From Nocardia rhizosphaerihabitans (lineage in GTDB: Bacteria > Actinomycetota > Actinomycetes > Mycobacteriales > Mycobacteriaceae), in contig NZ_BMNE01000002.1 in NCBI RefSeq assembly GCF_014646295.1, positions 745,440 to 809,439 on the forward strand: a stretch of 64,000 bases of DNA, in the 5' to 3' direction. Position numbers and translations under genes: made by a program. This document shows positions 1 through 10,187 of this stretch, one piece after another. The notes below the pieces were generated by a model. It ran no database searches. It saw nothing but the letters and a program-made list of their open reading frames with translations, and had not been told where the DNA came from. Each line of letters starts with the position of its first letter. Position 1 is the first letter of the stretch.

Positions 1-662
1 GCGACGACCTGCGGACGCTGCTCGACGTAGCGCCGGTGCAGGCGCGGGTACCGCGTCGACGCGGCCGCGCTGGCCGCCATCACCTGGTCGACCCACTGCT
101 GGGTCGACAGCCCGCTGCGGGCGACGGTCATCAGCATCGCCGCCTCGTTGGCGCAGGCGCCGACGATGAACTGGAAAACGGTGTTGGTGGTGATGTCGAC
201 GACGTCGTCGTCGAAGCCGCCCGCCTCCACGATGGCGAGCATCGAGTCGGTCAGCCGCATCATGTTCGGGCCCAGGTAGGTCAGGGCCGCGTTGCTGAGC
301 ACGATCGTGATCCACGGGTGCGCCAGCAGGGTCGCGCGCAGTGCGTCGGCCTGCTCGTGCATCGGCACGCGCCAGTGCTGCGGGTCGGGCGCCGGGCACT
401 TGACCTCGCCGATGACCTGGTCGACGACCAATTCCAGTAGTTCGTCCTTGTTCGCGACGTGGGTGTAGAGCGAGGTCGCGCCCGCGCCGAGCCGCGCGCC
501 GAGCTTGCGCATGCTCAGCGCGTCGAAACCCTCCGTGTCGAGCAGGCCGATCGCCTCGGCCACGATCTGGTCCCGGCTGAGGGCAGGCTGGTCGCGTCGT
601 TCGCGCGCGGGCCTGGTCCAGACCGATGCGATCGCATTCGAGTTCGTGCTGGCTGCGGCCAT
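1..662 (-). CDS. TetR-family regulator with TetR_C-like ligand domain (3' end beyond window)
   Basis: Reverse-strand frame open from the ATG at 662 to the window edge, about 220 codons, so the C-terminus is missing. An exceptionally good ribosome site (GGAGGAGG, complement of 670-677) fixes the start. After a roughly 25-residue basic leader comes a typical TetR helix-turn-helix: SRDQIVAEAIGLLDTEGF, then SMRKLGARLGAGATSLYTHV and NKDELLELVVD. The rest resembles the C-terminal domain of the tetracycline-repressor subgroup. It is divergently placed to a drug-exporter gene, and the shared spacer contains inverted repeats, so it is probably the local repressor of that exporter and of itself. The ligand is unknown. 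Confidence 0.9.
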   Translation of the reverse strand, partial: MAAASTNSNAIASVWTRPARERRDQPALSRDQIVAEAIGLLDTEGFDALSMRKLGARLGAGATSLYTHVANKDELLELVVDQVIGEVKCPAPDPQHWRVPMHEQADALRATLLAHPWITIVLSNAALTYLGPNMMRLTDSMLAIVEAGGFDDDVVDITTNTVFQFIVGACANEAAMLMTVARSGLSTQQWVDQVMAASAAASTRYPRLHRRYVEQRPQVV

Positions 663-692
663 CGCTTGCCTCCTCCGGTGGGTGATTACGTG

Positions 693-752
693 CACTGTAC
701 GGACATCGTACAACGTTCCTCTTGCGAACATCGTGCGAATAACCGTACAGTG
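693..752. promoter_or_regulatory. Putative TetR operators between the divergent regulator and MFS genes
   Basis: TGTACG-GACAT-CGTACA (696-712) is a perfect 6-5-6 inverted repeat. A related, degenerate copy sharing the core ACATCGT lies at about 721-739. In addition CACTGTACGG (693-702) and CCGTACAGTG (743-752) form an exact 10-base inverted repeat around the whole region. This is the expected arrangement for a TetR dimer controlling two divergent promoters. Binding is inferred from position and symmetry. Confidence 0.6.
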
Positions 753-803
753 TGCGGCATGCCCGCACGGCGTGCGGAGAACTTCGAGAGGAGAGCGCGA
801 ACC

Positions 804-2321
804 ATGCTCACAACGACTTCCGCGGACGAGAGGGTCCGCAATCCCCGCCGCTGGCTGATCCTGATCGTGCTGTGCCTGAGCTCGCTGGTGCTGGTGGTGG
901 ACAACATGGTCCTCACCGTCGCCATCCCGCAGATCGCCACCGATCTCGGCGCGAGCTCCCAGCAGATCCAGTGGATCATCGACGCCTACCTGCTGGTGTT
1001 CGCCGGCCTGCTGCTCACCTCGGGCAGCCTGTCCGACCGGTTCGGCCGCAGGTTGGTGATGGTGATCGGCCTGGTGCTCTTCGGCGGTGCGTCACTGCTG
1101 GCCGCCTATGCGGGCAGCGCCGAGCTGTTGATCGCGGGCCGTGCGCTGATGGGCATCGGCGGCGTGCTGATCATGCCGAGCACGCTGTCGATCCTGATCA
1201 CCGTCTTCGACGACGACGAGCGGCCCAAGGCCATCGGCGCGTGGAGCGCGGTCGCGACGGTCGGCATGGTCGGCGGTCCGGTCGTCGGCGGTGTGCTGCT
1301 CGATCACTTCTGGTGGGGTTCGGTGTTCGTGATGAACGTGCCGATCGCGGCGGTCGCCATCGTGGCGGCGCTGGTGCTGATGCCGGAATCCAAGGGCCCG
1401 TGGCGCAAGCCCGACTTCCCCGGCATGCTGACCTCGATCATCGGCATGACCGCGCTGGTGTGGACCATCATCTCGGTGCCGCACGCCGGCTGGACCGACC
1501 GCGGTGTGCTGACCGGCTTCGCCGTGACCGTGCTCGCCCTCGGCGCCTTCGTGATTCGTGAACTGCGCACCGATGCGCCGATGGTCCCGCTGCAGCTGTT
1601 CCGCAATCGCACCTTCACCGGCTCCAGCTTCTCGCTGGTCCTGGTGACCTTCGCCAACGGCGGCCTGGTACTCGTGCTCACCCAGTACCTGCAGTTCGTG
1701 CTCGACTACTCGCCGATGGAGACCGCCCTGGCCTTCACGCCGATGGCGATCACCCTGCTCGTCGCCAACGGTATCGGCGCGGTGCTGGTCGGCAAGGTGG
1801 GCGCGCGGATCGTCACCATCGCGGGTCTGGTCGTCGTTGCCGCGGGCTTCGCGGTGCTGGCGACGCTGGACGCCGGTGCGAGCTTCACCCTGCCCGCCGT
1901 CGCGATGGCGCTGCTCGGCGCCGGTGGCGGTCTGGCGATGCCCGCCGCGATCGGTGCGCTGATGAGCGCGGTGCCCGAGGACCACGCCGGCGTCGGGTCG
2001 GCGCTCAACGACACCATCCAGCAGGCAGGCGCCGCCCTCGGTGTCGCGGTGCTCGGCGCCGTGCTGGCCGGTACCTTCGCCGGCGCCATGCCGGATTCGG
2101 CGCCCGCCGCGGCCAGGGAGTCGATCGCGGGCGCGGTCGGCACCGGCGACGACACCGTCATCGGGCTGGCCAGGGACGCCTTCTGCACCGCCATGCAGGT
2201 CACCTTCGGCGTCGGCGCCCTCGCCTCGCTGGCCGCCGCGGTACTCGCGGTCATCCTGATGCGCGACACGAAAGCTGTTGCGGGTCAGGAAGAACCGGCG
2301 AAGGAAGCGGTCACGGTCTAG
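804..2321 (+). CDS. MFS multidrug exporter, DHA2 (14-TMS, EmrB/QacA/LfrA-like) family
   Basis: 505 aa starting at ATG 804 behind GAGAGGAGAG; an upstream in-frame extension into the TetR gene is not credible. The protein is hydrophobic throughout with about 14 membrane spans. It shows the MFS signatures: D-x-x-V-x-N-V-A-like TM1 (VVDNMVLTVAIPQIA), motif A (GSLSDRFGRR, residues 74-83) and motif C in TM5 (GPVVGGVLLD). DHA2 members are proton antiporters for cationic dyes, biocides and antibiotics at the cytoplasmic membrane. Neighbouring TetR and operator repeats suggest substrate-inducible efflux. The actual substrate cannot be read from the sequence. The C-terminus is short and hydrophilic, and a strong hairpin follows the stop. 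Confidence 0.93.
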   Translation: MLTTTSADERVRNPRRWLILIVLCLSSLVLVVDNMVLTVAIPQIATDLGASSQQIQWIIDAYLLVFAGLLLTSGSLSDRFGRRLVMVIGLVLFGGASLLAAYAGSAELLIAGRALMGIGGVLIMPSTLSILITVFDDDERPKAIGAWSAVATVGMVGGPVVGGVLLDHFWWGSVFVMNVPIAAVAIVAALVLMPESKGPWRKPDFPGMLTSIIGMTALVWTIISVPHAGWTDRGVLTGFAVTVLALGAFVIRELRTDAPMVPLQLFRNRTFTGSSFSLVLVTFANGGLVLVLTQYLQFVLDYSPMETALAFTPMAITLLVANGIGAVLVGKVGARIVTIAGLVVVAAGFAVLATLDAGASFTLPAVAMALLGAGGGLAMPAAIGALMSAVPEDHAGVGSALNDTIQQAGAALGVAVLGAVLAGTFAGAMPDSAPAAARESIAGAVGTGDDTVIGLARDAFCTAMQVTFGVGALASLAAAVLAVILMRDTKAVAGQEEPAKEAVTV

Positions 2322-2338
2322 TTGCCGCAGTACGCGCG

Positions 2339-2370
2339 AACGGCCGGGAGTCGGCTGACTCCCGGCCGTT
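2339..2370 (+). terminator. Hairpin terminator after MFS gene
   Basis: A 14-base perfect stem (2339-2352 with 2357-2370) closes on a GGCT loop, 17 bases after the exporter stop and just before the convergent DUF1622 gene's stop. It could serve both directions. There is no U-tract, as is common in actinobacteria. Confidence 0.7.
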
Positions 2371-2387
2371 CGCCGATGCCGGTCCCC

Positions 2388-2759
2388 TCACGGCGAGGCG
2401 ACCGTCGACGAATCGGATTTCGGGTGCTGCCACGGCCACTGCCCGGTCAGTTCGAGCTGTAGCGAATAGCTGAGGAAGGTTCGTACCAGCACGATCAGTG
2501 CCAGCACGCCGACGCTGGTGAAGCTCGGCGAGATGGCGACCGATCGGATGATGTCGGCGGCGACCAGGAACTCCAGCCCGAGCAGAATGGCCCGGCCGAG
2601 CCCGCGGCGGTAGCTGCGATACGCGTGTTCGAAGTCCCCGCGACCGGCCACCTCGCGGGCGAAGCGAATCGTGCCGATCAGTCCGCCGAGCACGATCGCG
2701 GCGACGCCCGCGGCGTCGAGCACCTTCCCCGCGGTCTCGATGATTTCGGTGAACTCCAC
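2388..2759 (-). CDS. DUF1622 family small membrane protein
   Basis: 123 aa, ATG at 2759. Three hydrophobic stretches are visible: AAGVAAIVLGGLIGTIRF, a central amphipathic segment around LGRAILLGLEFLVAADIIR, and VGVLALIVLVRTFLSYSL. The LEFLVAADIIRSVA stretch and length are typical of the DUF1622 family, integral membrane proteins of unknown function found across bacteria. The arginine-rich loop (FEHAYRSYRRGLGR) should face the cytoplasm. It stands alone between the exporter terminator and the PH-domain pair. Confidence 0.8.
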   Translation of the reverse strand: MEFTEIIETAGKVLDAAGVAAIVLGGLIGTIRFAREVAGRGDFEHAYRSYRRGLGRAILLGLEFLVAADIIRSVAISPSFTSVGVLALIVLVRTFLSYSLQLELTGQWPWQHPKSDSSTVASP

Positions 2760-2848
2760 GAACCGCCCTCCGTCCGCACCACAACACCTCTCAGGAGGCT
2801 ACGCCGCACCCCCATCGGTAGCGGGTGGACACTCGGTGTGACCGGCGA

Positions 2849-4459
2849 TCAGCGTGTGCCCCGCAGACCGGGCGTGACGGCATCGATCAGCGCGACGGCC
2901 TGGTCGATGGGGATGTCGACCACCTGGTAGGCCTTCTTGCCCGCGGCGGTGGCGGCGACCACGGTGGCCAGGCCTGCCCTGCGCTGCCAGTAGGTGCGGC
3001 GGAGGGTCCAGCCGATGATGCCGGGCGCCTCCAGGCAGTCGCGATTGCGGTCGAGGCTGCCGCGGCGGGTGATCAGCCAGGTGGGGCCGGTGCTGCCGGG
3101 CAGTACGCGGTGGCCGAGGCTGCGGTAGCGATCCTCGGCGAGCACGGCATTGAGGACGGCGAACACGACGGGCACCGACCAGATCCAGGTGGGCAGCGGA
3201 CCGGTGGTCACGGCGAGGACGATCAGCACCGCGGCCAGGATGCCGACCGGCCACGCGGCCTTCGTATAGCGGCGACGGCGTGCGGCCGGACCGTGCTGGA
3301 TCAGGTCCATCGTGCCGAGAGCTGAGCCGGTGATCGGTTGCGGCGCAGCATAATCCGCGGGCTTTGTCAGGAGCTCCGGTGTGCGGGAGTGCACCGCCTG
3401 CTCTCCGCCGCTCTGCCCGCCCGGCTTGCGGCGGGTGCGGAGGAGTTCGTCGAGGGTGCGTTCGACGGCGGTGCGTGGCGCCTGGGGCAGGATCTTCTGG
3501 CGCGGATTCTCGCCGGTCATGATCATTTCCAGCTGGGCGGCCTTGGCGGCGCGCAGCAGCAGGGGATCGTTGAGGGTCGCGCCGCGGAAGCGGGCCAGGT
3601 CGAGGGTGATCTGGCGTTTGGTGAACAGCCCGTGGTGCAGGTGCAGGGTGGCGCCGTTGTCGATCACCCGCAGCCCGAACCACAGGGCGAGGTACTGCGC
3701 GCACGCGGCGAGGCTCACCAGGATCACCGAGAGCAGGATCAGTCCGGAGATGACGATCGCCGCGATCGGTGCGCTCTCGTCGTCGATGTGTTGCACGGCG
3801 GCCGATCTCGACAGCACGTCGATGAGCCCGTACTGGGCGCCGATGCCCGCGATCGGCGCGACCACCGCCAGACCGGTCAGCGACAGCGGCGCGTAGCGCA
3901 CCCACGCTGTCTGCCAGTGCCCGATCTCGGTGCCCGCCTCGCTTGCCGATTCAGCAGGTGAGACATGATGCGCCACATCGGAGTCGGACTGCCCTGGCAC
4001 GTATTGCCCGGTGTGCGCGAGCAATTCGGCGCGCAGAGCGGGAATGCGGCTGATGTCGAGCGCGTCGAGCTTGAACTCCTCGCCCTTGTCGGTCTGCTTG
4101 CCGGTGCCGATGGCCAGCACCGCCAGACCCAGAATCCGGTGCAGCAGATCGGCTTCCACATCCACCGACCGGATCCGCGGCCGCGGCACCGACAGGGTGC
4201 GCCGCTGCACGATCCCGCTGCGCAACTGCACATGATCGGCGTCGATGCGGTAGGAGGTGGTGAACCAGCGGGCGACGCCGTACGCGGCGACCAGCGTCAC
4301 CGGGATCAGGGTCCACAGCGGATTACCGCTGGTGGTGCCGACGATGACCGAGCCGAGCAGCACCGGAATGTATTTCATGATCTCGGTGACCGGGTACACC
4401 AGCAGCATGCGCGGATCGAGCCGCTGCCAGTCGGCGAGCTGCATCGCGGACCCGGTCAC
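2849..4459 (-). CDS. YdbT-like membrane protein with bacterial PH (bPH2/DUF304) domains
   Basis: 536 aa from a GTG at 4459 whose GTGA overlaps the stop of the upstream partner, implying translational coupling; an in-frame extension further upstream lies inside that partner and is rejected. A paired-helix membrane segment near the N-terminus (YIPVLLGSVIVG / LIPVTLVAAYGVA) is followed by a PH-like module (RIDADHVQLRSGIVQRRTLSVPRPRIRSVDVE). A second TM pair and module (LHLHHGLFTKRQITLDLARFRGATL) and a third TM pair and module at the C-terminus follow. Three repeats match the YdbT architecture. These proteins occur as YdbS-YdbT pairs; in Bacillus they affect tolerance to some amylocyclicin-type peptides. 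Their role here is unknown. Confidence 0.85.
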   Translation of the reverse strand: MTGSAMQLADWQRLDPRMLLVYPVTEIMKYIPVLLGSVIVGTTSGNPLWTLIPVTLVAAYGVARWFTTSYRIDADHVQLRSGIVQRRTLSVPRPRIRSVDVEADLLHRILGLAVLAIGTGKQTDKGEEFKLDALDISRIPALRAELLAHTGQYVPGQSDSDVAHHVSPAESASEAGTEIGHWQTAWVRYAPLSLTGLAVVAPIAGIGAQYGLIDVLSRSAAVQHIDDESAPIAAIVISGLILLSVILVSLAACAQYLALWFGLRVIDNGATLHLHHGLFTKRQITLDLARFRGATLNDPLLLRAAKAAQLEMIMTGENPRQKILPQAPRTAVERTLDELLRTRRKPGGQSGGEQAVHSRTPELLTKPADYAAPQPITGSALGTMDLIQHGPAARRRRYTKAAWPVGILAAVLIVLAVTTGPLPTWIWSVPVVFAVLNAVLAEDRYRSLGHRVLPGSTGPTWLITRRGSLDRNRDCLEAPGIIGWTLRRTYWQRRAGLATVVAATAAGKKAYQVVDIPIDQAVALIDAVTPGLRGTR

Positions 4460-4956
4460 GTCGCGTCCCCGCGATGCTGGGCGGCGATGGCGGCCAGCCT
4501 TGCCACGGTCTGCTCGGCGTCCGGCAGATCGAGCGCGCTGATCTTCACCGCGCCCGCCGAGGACGCGGTGGTGACGGTGACGGTGGCCAGCCCCAGCATC
4601 CGTTCCAGCGGCCCGCGCTCGGTGTCGACGGTCTGCACCCGCGAGATCGGCGCGACCCGCGACTCCTGATCCAGCCACCCGACCCGCGTGTACACGGCCT
4701 CGTCGGTGACCTCCCACCGATGCACCGCGTACCGCCACAGCGGCACGACGACCACCCCGAGCACCGCGAGCGCGACGATCACCAGCCCCGCTGCCACCTG
4801 CCACCCGCGCCGGTCCGCGTCGAGCATCGCCCACACCGCGAGCGCCACGCACAGCATCCCGATCCCGATCGCGTTCTCCAGCGCCCACAGCAGCTTGGCC
4901 TTGGAACTCGGACGCCAGGCCGGTTCGGCCAGAATGGTGGAGCGCGGCAGCGACAT
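4456..4956 (-). CDS. YdbS-like bacterial PH (bPH2/DUF304) domain membrane protein
   Basis: 166 aa, ATG at 4956. Two adjacent membrane helices (ALENAIGIGMLCVALAVWAML and AAGLVIVALAVLGVVVVPLW) precede one PH-like domain (YAVHRWEVTDEAVYTRVGWLDQESRVAPISRVQTVDTERG, then LGLATVTVTTASSAGAVKI). That is the YdbS layout. It forms a two-gene operon with the triple-repeat YdbT-like gene through a four-base stop/start overlap, so the two products probably form one membrane complex. It is divergent from fbiC across about 150 bases. Confidence 0.87.
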   Translation of the reverse strand: MSLPRSTILAEPAWRPSSKAKLLWALENAIGIGMLCVALAVWAMLDADRRGWQVAAGLVIVALAVLGVVVVPLWRYAVHRWEVTDEAVYTRVGWLDQESRVAPISRVQTVDTERGPLERMLGLATVTVTTASSAGAVKISALDLPDAEQTVARLAAIAAQHRGDAT

Positions 4957-5105
4957 GGTGCCATGGTTTCATGCGGGGGCGGTGAGATCACCCCCTCGGG
5001 AATATGTGCGGTCGTGTGGAGGGTTGTCGTCCGACGAGGATGACCACCGCGTGCCCGCAGCGGGCCCGTGACCAGCCGACCGCACGTTCGGGAAAGAAGT
5101 AGCGC

Positions 5106-7706
<2,601 letters not shown>

Positions 7707-7729
7707 CGGCGAAGATTCGCGAGTCCGGG

Positions 7730-8077
7730 TCAGGATTCGAGGCGGGCCCGGATGGTGGCGAGGCGTTCTCGGAGTTCGCGCTCGTCGATGATGCCGCGTG
7801 TGACGAGCGAATGCGCCAGGGCGACGAGCTGGTTCTCGGGGTAGGGCAGGCTCGCATAGAGGGTCGCCGAGAGCGTGTCTTCTTCGTCGCGCCTGCGCTG
7901 GAAATCCGGGATGTCGGCGTCGCAGCGGGCGTGGTCGAGGGCGTCGCAGATTCCGTCGAGGCTGGTTTTCCACGGCGGCACGGGATTGCCGACACCGTAG
8001 GCGGCGGCCATGCGCGGCCACACCTGGTTGCGTTCGACGATGGCTTTCAGCGGCTCGATGTCGTGGGGCGTGCTCAT
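7730..8077 (-). CDS. Small accessory protein of the thiocyanate-hydrolase/nitrile-hydratase-like operon
   Basis: 115 aa, ATG at 8077, overlapping the gamma-subunit stop by ATGA. The C-terminal half (EEDTLSATLYASLPYPENQL, then VALAHSLVTRGIIDERELRERL) resembles the N-terminal helical region of nitrile-hydratase beta subunits. Cobalt activators of the P14K/P15K type share this fold and are needed to metallate and oxidise the claw cysteines in the alpha/gamma subunit. Its place as last gene, coupled to the gamma gene, fits that role. The assignment rests on position plus weak resemblance, not on a diagnostic motif. Confidence 0.6.
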   Translation of the reverse strand: MSTPHDIEPLKAIVERNQVWPRMAAAYGVGNPVPPWKTSLDGICDALDHARCDADIPDFQRRRDEEDTLSATLYASLPYPENQLVALAHSLVTRGIIDERELRERLATIRARLES

Positions 8078-8805
8078 TGCCCGCTCCCTTGCTCGGTGAC
8101 CGGGTGGACGGCCGGACGGGTCGCGGTGATCACGTTCGTGGTCACGCCCGGCTTGGGCAGGGCGACGCCGATCAGACAGTCGCGGGTGAGGATCTCCGTG
8201 AGCTGATCTTCGTCCCAGCCGTCGGTACCCGCGGGGCGCAGGGGCATCACCATGAAGCGGTGCTTCTGGTTCGAGTCCTGCACGCGCACCGCGACGTCCT
8301 CGGGCAGGGTGAGCCCGAACTCGGACAGCACCTGGCGCGGCCAGCGGACCATGCGCCGCCGGTAGTTGGGCGTGCGATACCACTCGGGTGAATTGCCCAG
8401 GATCGGGCGCGGATAGCACGAACACAGCGCGCACACGATCACGTTGTGCAGGGTCGGGGTGTCTTCGAGGATCGAGAACGCCGTGAAGTCGCTGGGTGTG
8501 CCGAAACCTGTCGGCTCCAGCCAGTCCACGCCGACTTCCTTGCTCGCGGTCATCGGTTCGGCGAGCGCGAGCGCCTTGAAGTCCGGATCGAGCCAGGACT
8601 TGGCCACCAGGCGCGCGGCGGGCGTCGGGCCGATCTGTTCGGCGAATTCGGTGAATCGCCGGTGTTCCTCGGCGGTGAAGATGCCCTTTTCGATGCACAG
8701 CTCGCGCAGTGCGATCTCCAGCACTTCGAAATCGGTGATCTCGTCGACCATCGGTGCGACGGTACGTTCGTGATCGTGATCGTGATCGTGCTCGTGGCCG
8801 GTCAT
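8074..8805 (-). CDS. scnC: Thiocyanate hydrolase gamma-like (nitrile hydratase alpha family) metal subunit
   Basis: 243 aa, ATG at 8805. The N-terminus is a His/Asp repeat (GHEHDHDHDHE, residues 3-13) followed by PMVDE. The claw motif is VCALCSC (C125, C128, S129, C130), followed by YPRPILGNSPEWYR and PNYRRRMVRWPRQVL. From what I recall of Thiobacillus thioparus SCNase gamma, these features match it much better than typical nitrile hydratase alpha. SCNase converts thiocyanate and water to carbonyl sulfide and ammonia using low-spin Co(III) bound by two post-translationally oxidised cysteines. The residue after the first cysteine, normally Thr (Co-type) or Ser (Fe-type), is Ala126 here. Activity therefore needs testing, although all metal ligands are present. 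Confidence 0.85.
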   Translation of the reverse strand: MTGHEHDHDHDHERTVAPMVDEITDFEVLEIALRELCIEKGIFTAEEHRRFTEFAEQIGPTPAARLVAKSWLDPDFKALALAEPMTASKEVGVDWLEPTGFGTPSDFTAFSILEDTPTLHNVIVCALCSCYPRPILGNSPEWYRTPNYRRRMVRWPRQVLSEFGLTLPEDVAVRVQDSNQKHRFMVMPLRPAGTDGWDEDQLTEILTRDCLIGVALPKPGVTTNVITATRPAVHPVTEQGSGQ

Positions 8806-8827
8806 GGAGTCCTTTCCCGATCAGGTG

Positions 8828-9667
8828 TCAGTTCGCCGGGCTGAGCCACCGTTCGGGGATCTCGGTGCGCAAGACGTCGGTGCCGATCCCGGTGTAGGTG
8901 TCCCACAACTGCGACAGGTTGAACTCGACGACATAGAACCACTCGGGCTTCGCATCGTGGCGGTCCCACGTCTCGTCCTCGGGGGCCGGGCTTTCGTAGG
9001 CGAGCGCGGCGATCTTCCCGACCGCGCCGCGCACGTATTCCGGCGTGCGGGTGTAGAACAGCGCGGGCAGTTCCCGCACGAGCACCTGTTCGCCGACCTG
9101 GAACCGCGCCGCGCCCGCACGACCCGCGAACACCTGCGGATCGCCCTTGCCGACCGCGTCGATGTGATGGCGATTGCGCTCGACCTGCGAGCCGTCGCCC
9201 GCGAACTTCGGCTCGGCCGTCGGCGTCTTCCCGGCCAGGCCGCCCTCGTAGCGCGCCTTGACCTCGAGCATCCGCTCACTCAGTTCCGTCAGCCCGATGT
9301 GCTGCTTCTCGGCCAGAACCCGCGCGACGGCCAGCAGCCATCTACCGTAGTAGGGAAGGCCGAGGTACATGGTGCGTCCGAGATCGACATTGCCGATCCG
9401 GCGCCGCTCCTCGGACAGCCAGATCCCCCGCCAGGCCAGCACCTCGCAGATCACATAGGTGTTGTGCTCCCACGTCTCGTACTGCTTGTTCTCGTACCTG
9501 ATGGGAGCATCGGGCTCACCGCCCACATCGTGATCGGTCTTGAGGTACGCCCACAGACGTGCGTGGTCGAGGAGGTCGGGAGCCGGTGCATCGGGAAGCT
9601 CGGGATAGGAGGACTTGAGCCGGGCAACCAGATCCAGCGCGGCCGCACGATCTTGCGCCGTATTCAT
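8828..9667 (-). CDS. Fused beta-alpha subunit of a thiocyanate hydrolase-like enzyme
   Basis: 279 aa, ATG at 9667 preceded by GAAGGGAC; a longer in-frame start lies beyond the likely promoter and is rejected. Residues about 40-142 (DHDVGGEPDAPIRYENK, WEHNTYVICEVLAWRGIW, YLGLPYYGRWLLAVARVL) resemble SCNase beta. Residues about 166-279 (GDPQVFAGRAGAARFQVG, LFYTRTPEYVRGAVGKI, PEWFYVVEF, TEIPERWL) resemble SCNase alpha. In Thiobacillus these are separate scnB and scnA products; together they correspond to one nitrile hydratase beta subunit. Arg213 in YVRG matches a conserved claw-contacting arginine of the family. It is first in the operon, 22 bases before the gamma gene. Confidence 0.82.
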   Translation of the reverse strand: MNTAQDRAAALDLVARLKSSYPELPDAPAPDLLDHARLWAYLKTDHDVGGEPDAPIRYENKQYETWEHNTYVICEVLAWRGIWLSEERRRIGNVDLGRTMYLGLPYYGRWLLAVARVLAEKQHIGLTELSERMLEVKARYEGGLAGKTPTAEPKFAGDGSQVERNRHHIDAVGKGDPQVFAGRAGAARFQVGEQVLVRELPALFYTRTPEYVRGAVGKIAALAYESPAPEDETWDRHDAKPEWFYVVEFNLSQLWDTYTGIGTDVLRTEIPERWLSPAN

Positions 9668-9711
9668 GGCGAGTCCCTTCGTCGCGCGGAGACAACGAGT
9701 TCCTTGCACCA

Positions 9712-9740
9712 AATCTAGGGCCCCATACTGCGAAGGTAAA
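9712..9740 (-). promoter_or_regulatory. Candidate sigma-70-type promoter of the thiocyanate-hydrolase-like operon
   Basis: On the minus strand TTTACC (complement of 9735-9740) and TAGATT (complement of 9712-9717) are separated by 17 bases and lie about 45 bases upstream of the fused-subunit start. Matches to consensus are partial; the spacing is ideal. Confidence 0.45.
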
Positions 9741-9863
9741 GAGTGATCGGCTGATCGGGAGTGCGAGTTAGGGCAGGCTGACCTGGGACTGAGGCATGGT
9801 CTCGGGATAGGGTTTCGGGTGGCGGAGTACCACCGCAGGTGAGGACAGACTAGGAGAACGGCA

Positions 9864-10187
9864 GTGCCGTACATCATCGCTGAACCGTGCGTTGACGTGA
9901 AGGACAAGGCGTGCATCGAGGAATGCCCCGTGGATTGCATCTACGAGGGTGGTCGCATGCTGTACATCCAACCCGACGAGTGCGTTGACTGTGGTGCGTG
10001 TGAGCCGGTCTGCCCGGTGGAGGCGATCTTCTACGAGGACGACACCCCGGACCAGTGGAGCGGTTACATCAACGCCAACGTCGACTTCTTCGACGAGTTG
10101 GGTTCGCCCGGTGGCGCCACCAAGGTGGGCAAGGTCGACTTCGACCCGGCCTTCATCAAGGCGCTGCCCCCTATGGCAGAAGAATGA
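9864..10187 (+). CDS. fdxA: Seven-iron (3Fe-4S/4Fe-4S) ferredoxin
   Basis: 107 aa, ATG 9864 after AGGAGAACGGC. The N-terminus PYIIAEPCVDVKDKACIEEC and the second motif CVDCGACEPVCPVEAI give the cysteine pattern of 7Fe ferredoxins: in the first motif the second cysteine position is replaced (CVDVKDKAC), as expected for a 3Fe-4S cluster, and the other is a 4Fe-4S cluster. It equals Rv1177 (fdxC) in position and length. Such ferredoxins shuttle electrons to cytochromes P450 and other oxidoreductases in the cytoplasm. Its TGA overlaps the dapC ATG, so both are translated from one message, although no direct functional link to lysine synthesis is known. Confidence 0.96.
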   Translation: MPYIIAEPCVDVKDKACIEECPVDCIYEGGRMLYIQPDECVDCGACEPVCPVEAIFYEDDTPDQWSGYINANVDFFDELGSPGGATKVGKVDFDPAFIKALPPMAEE

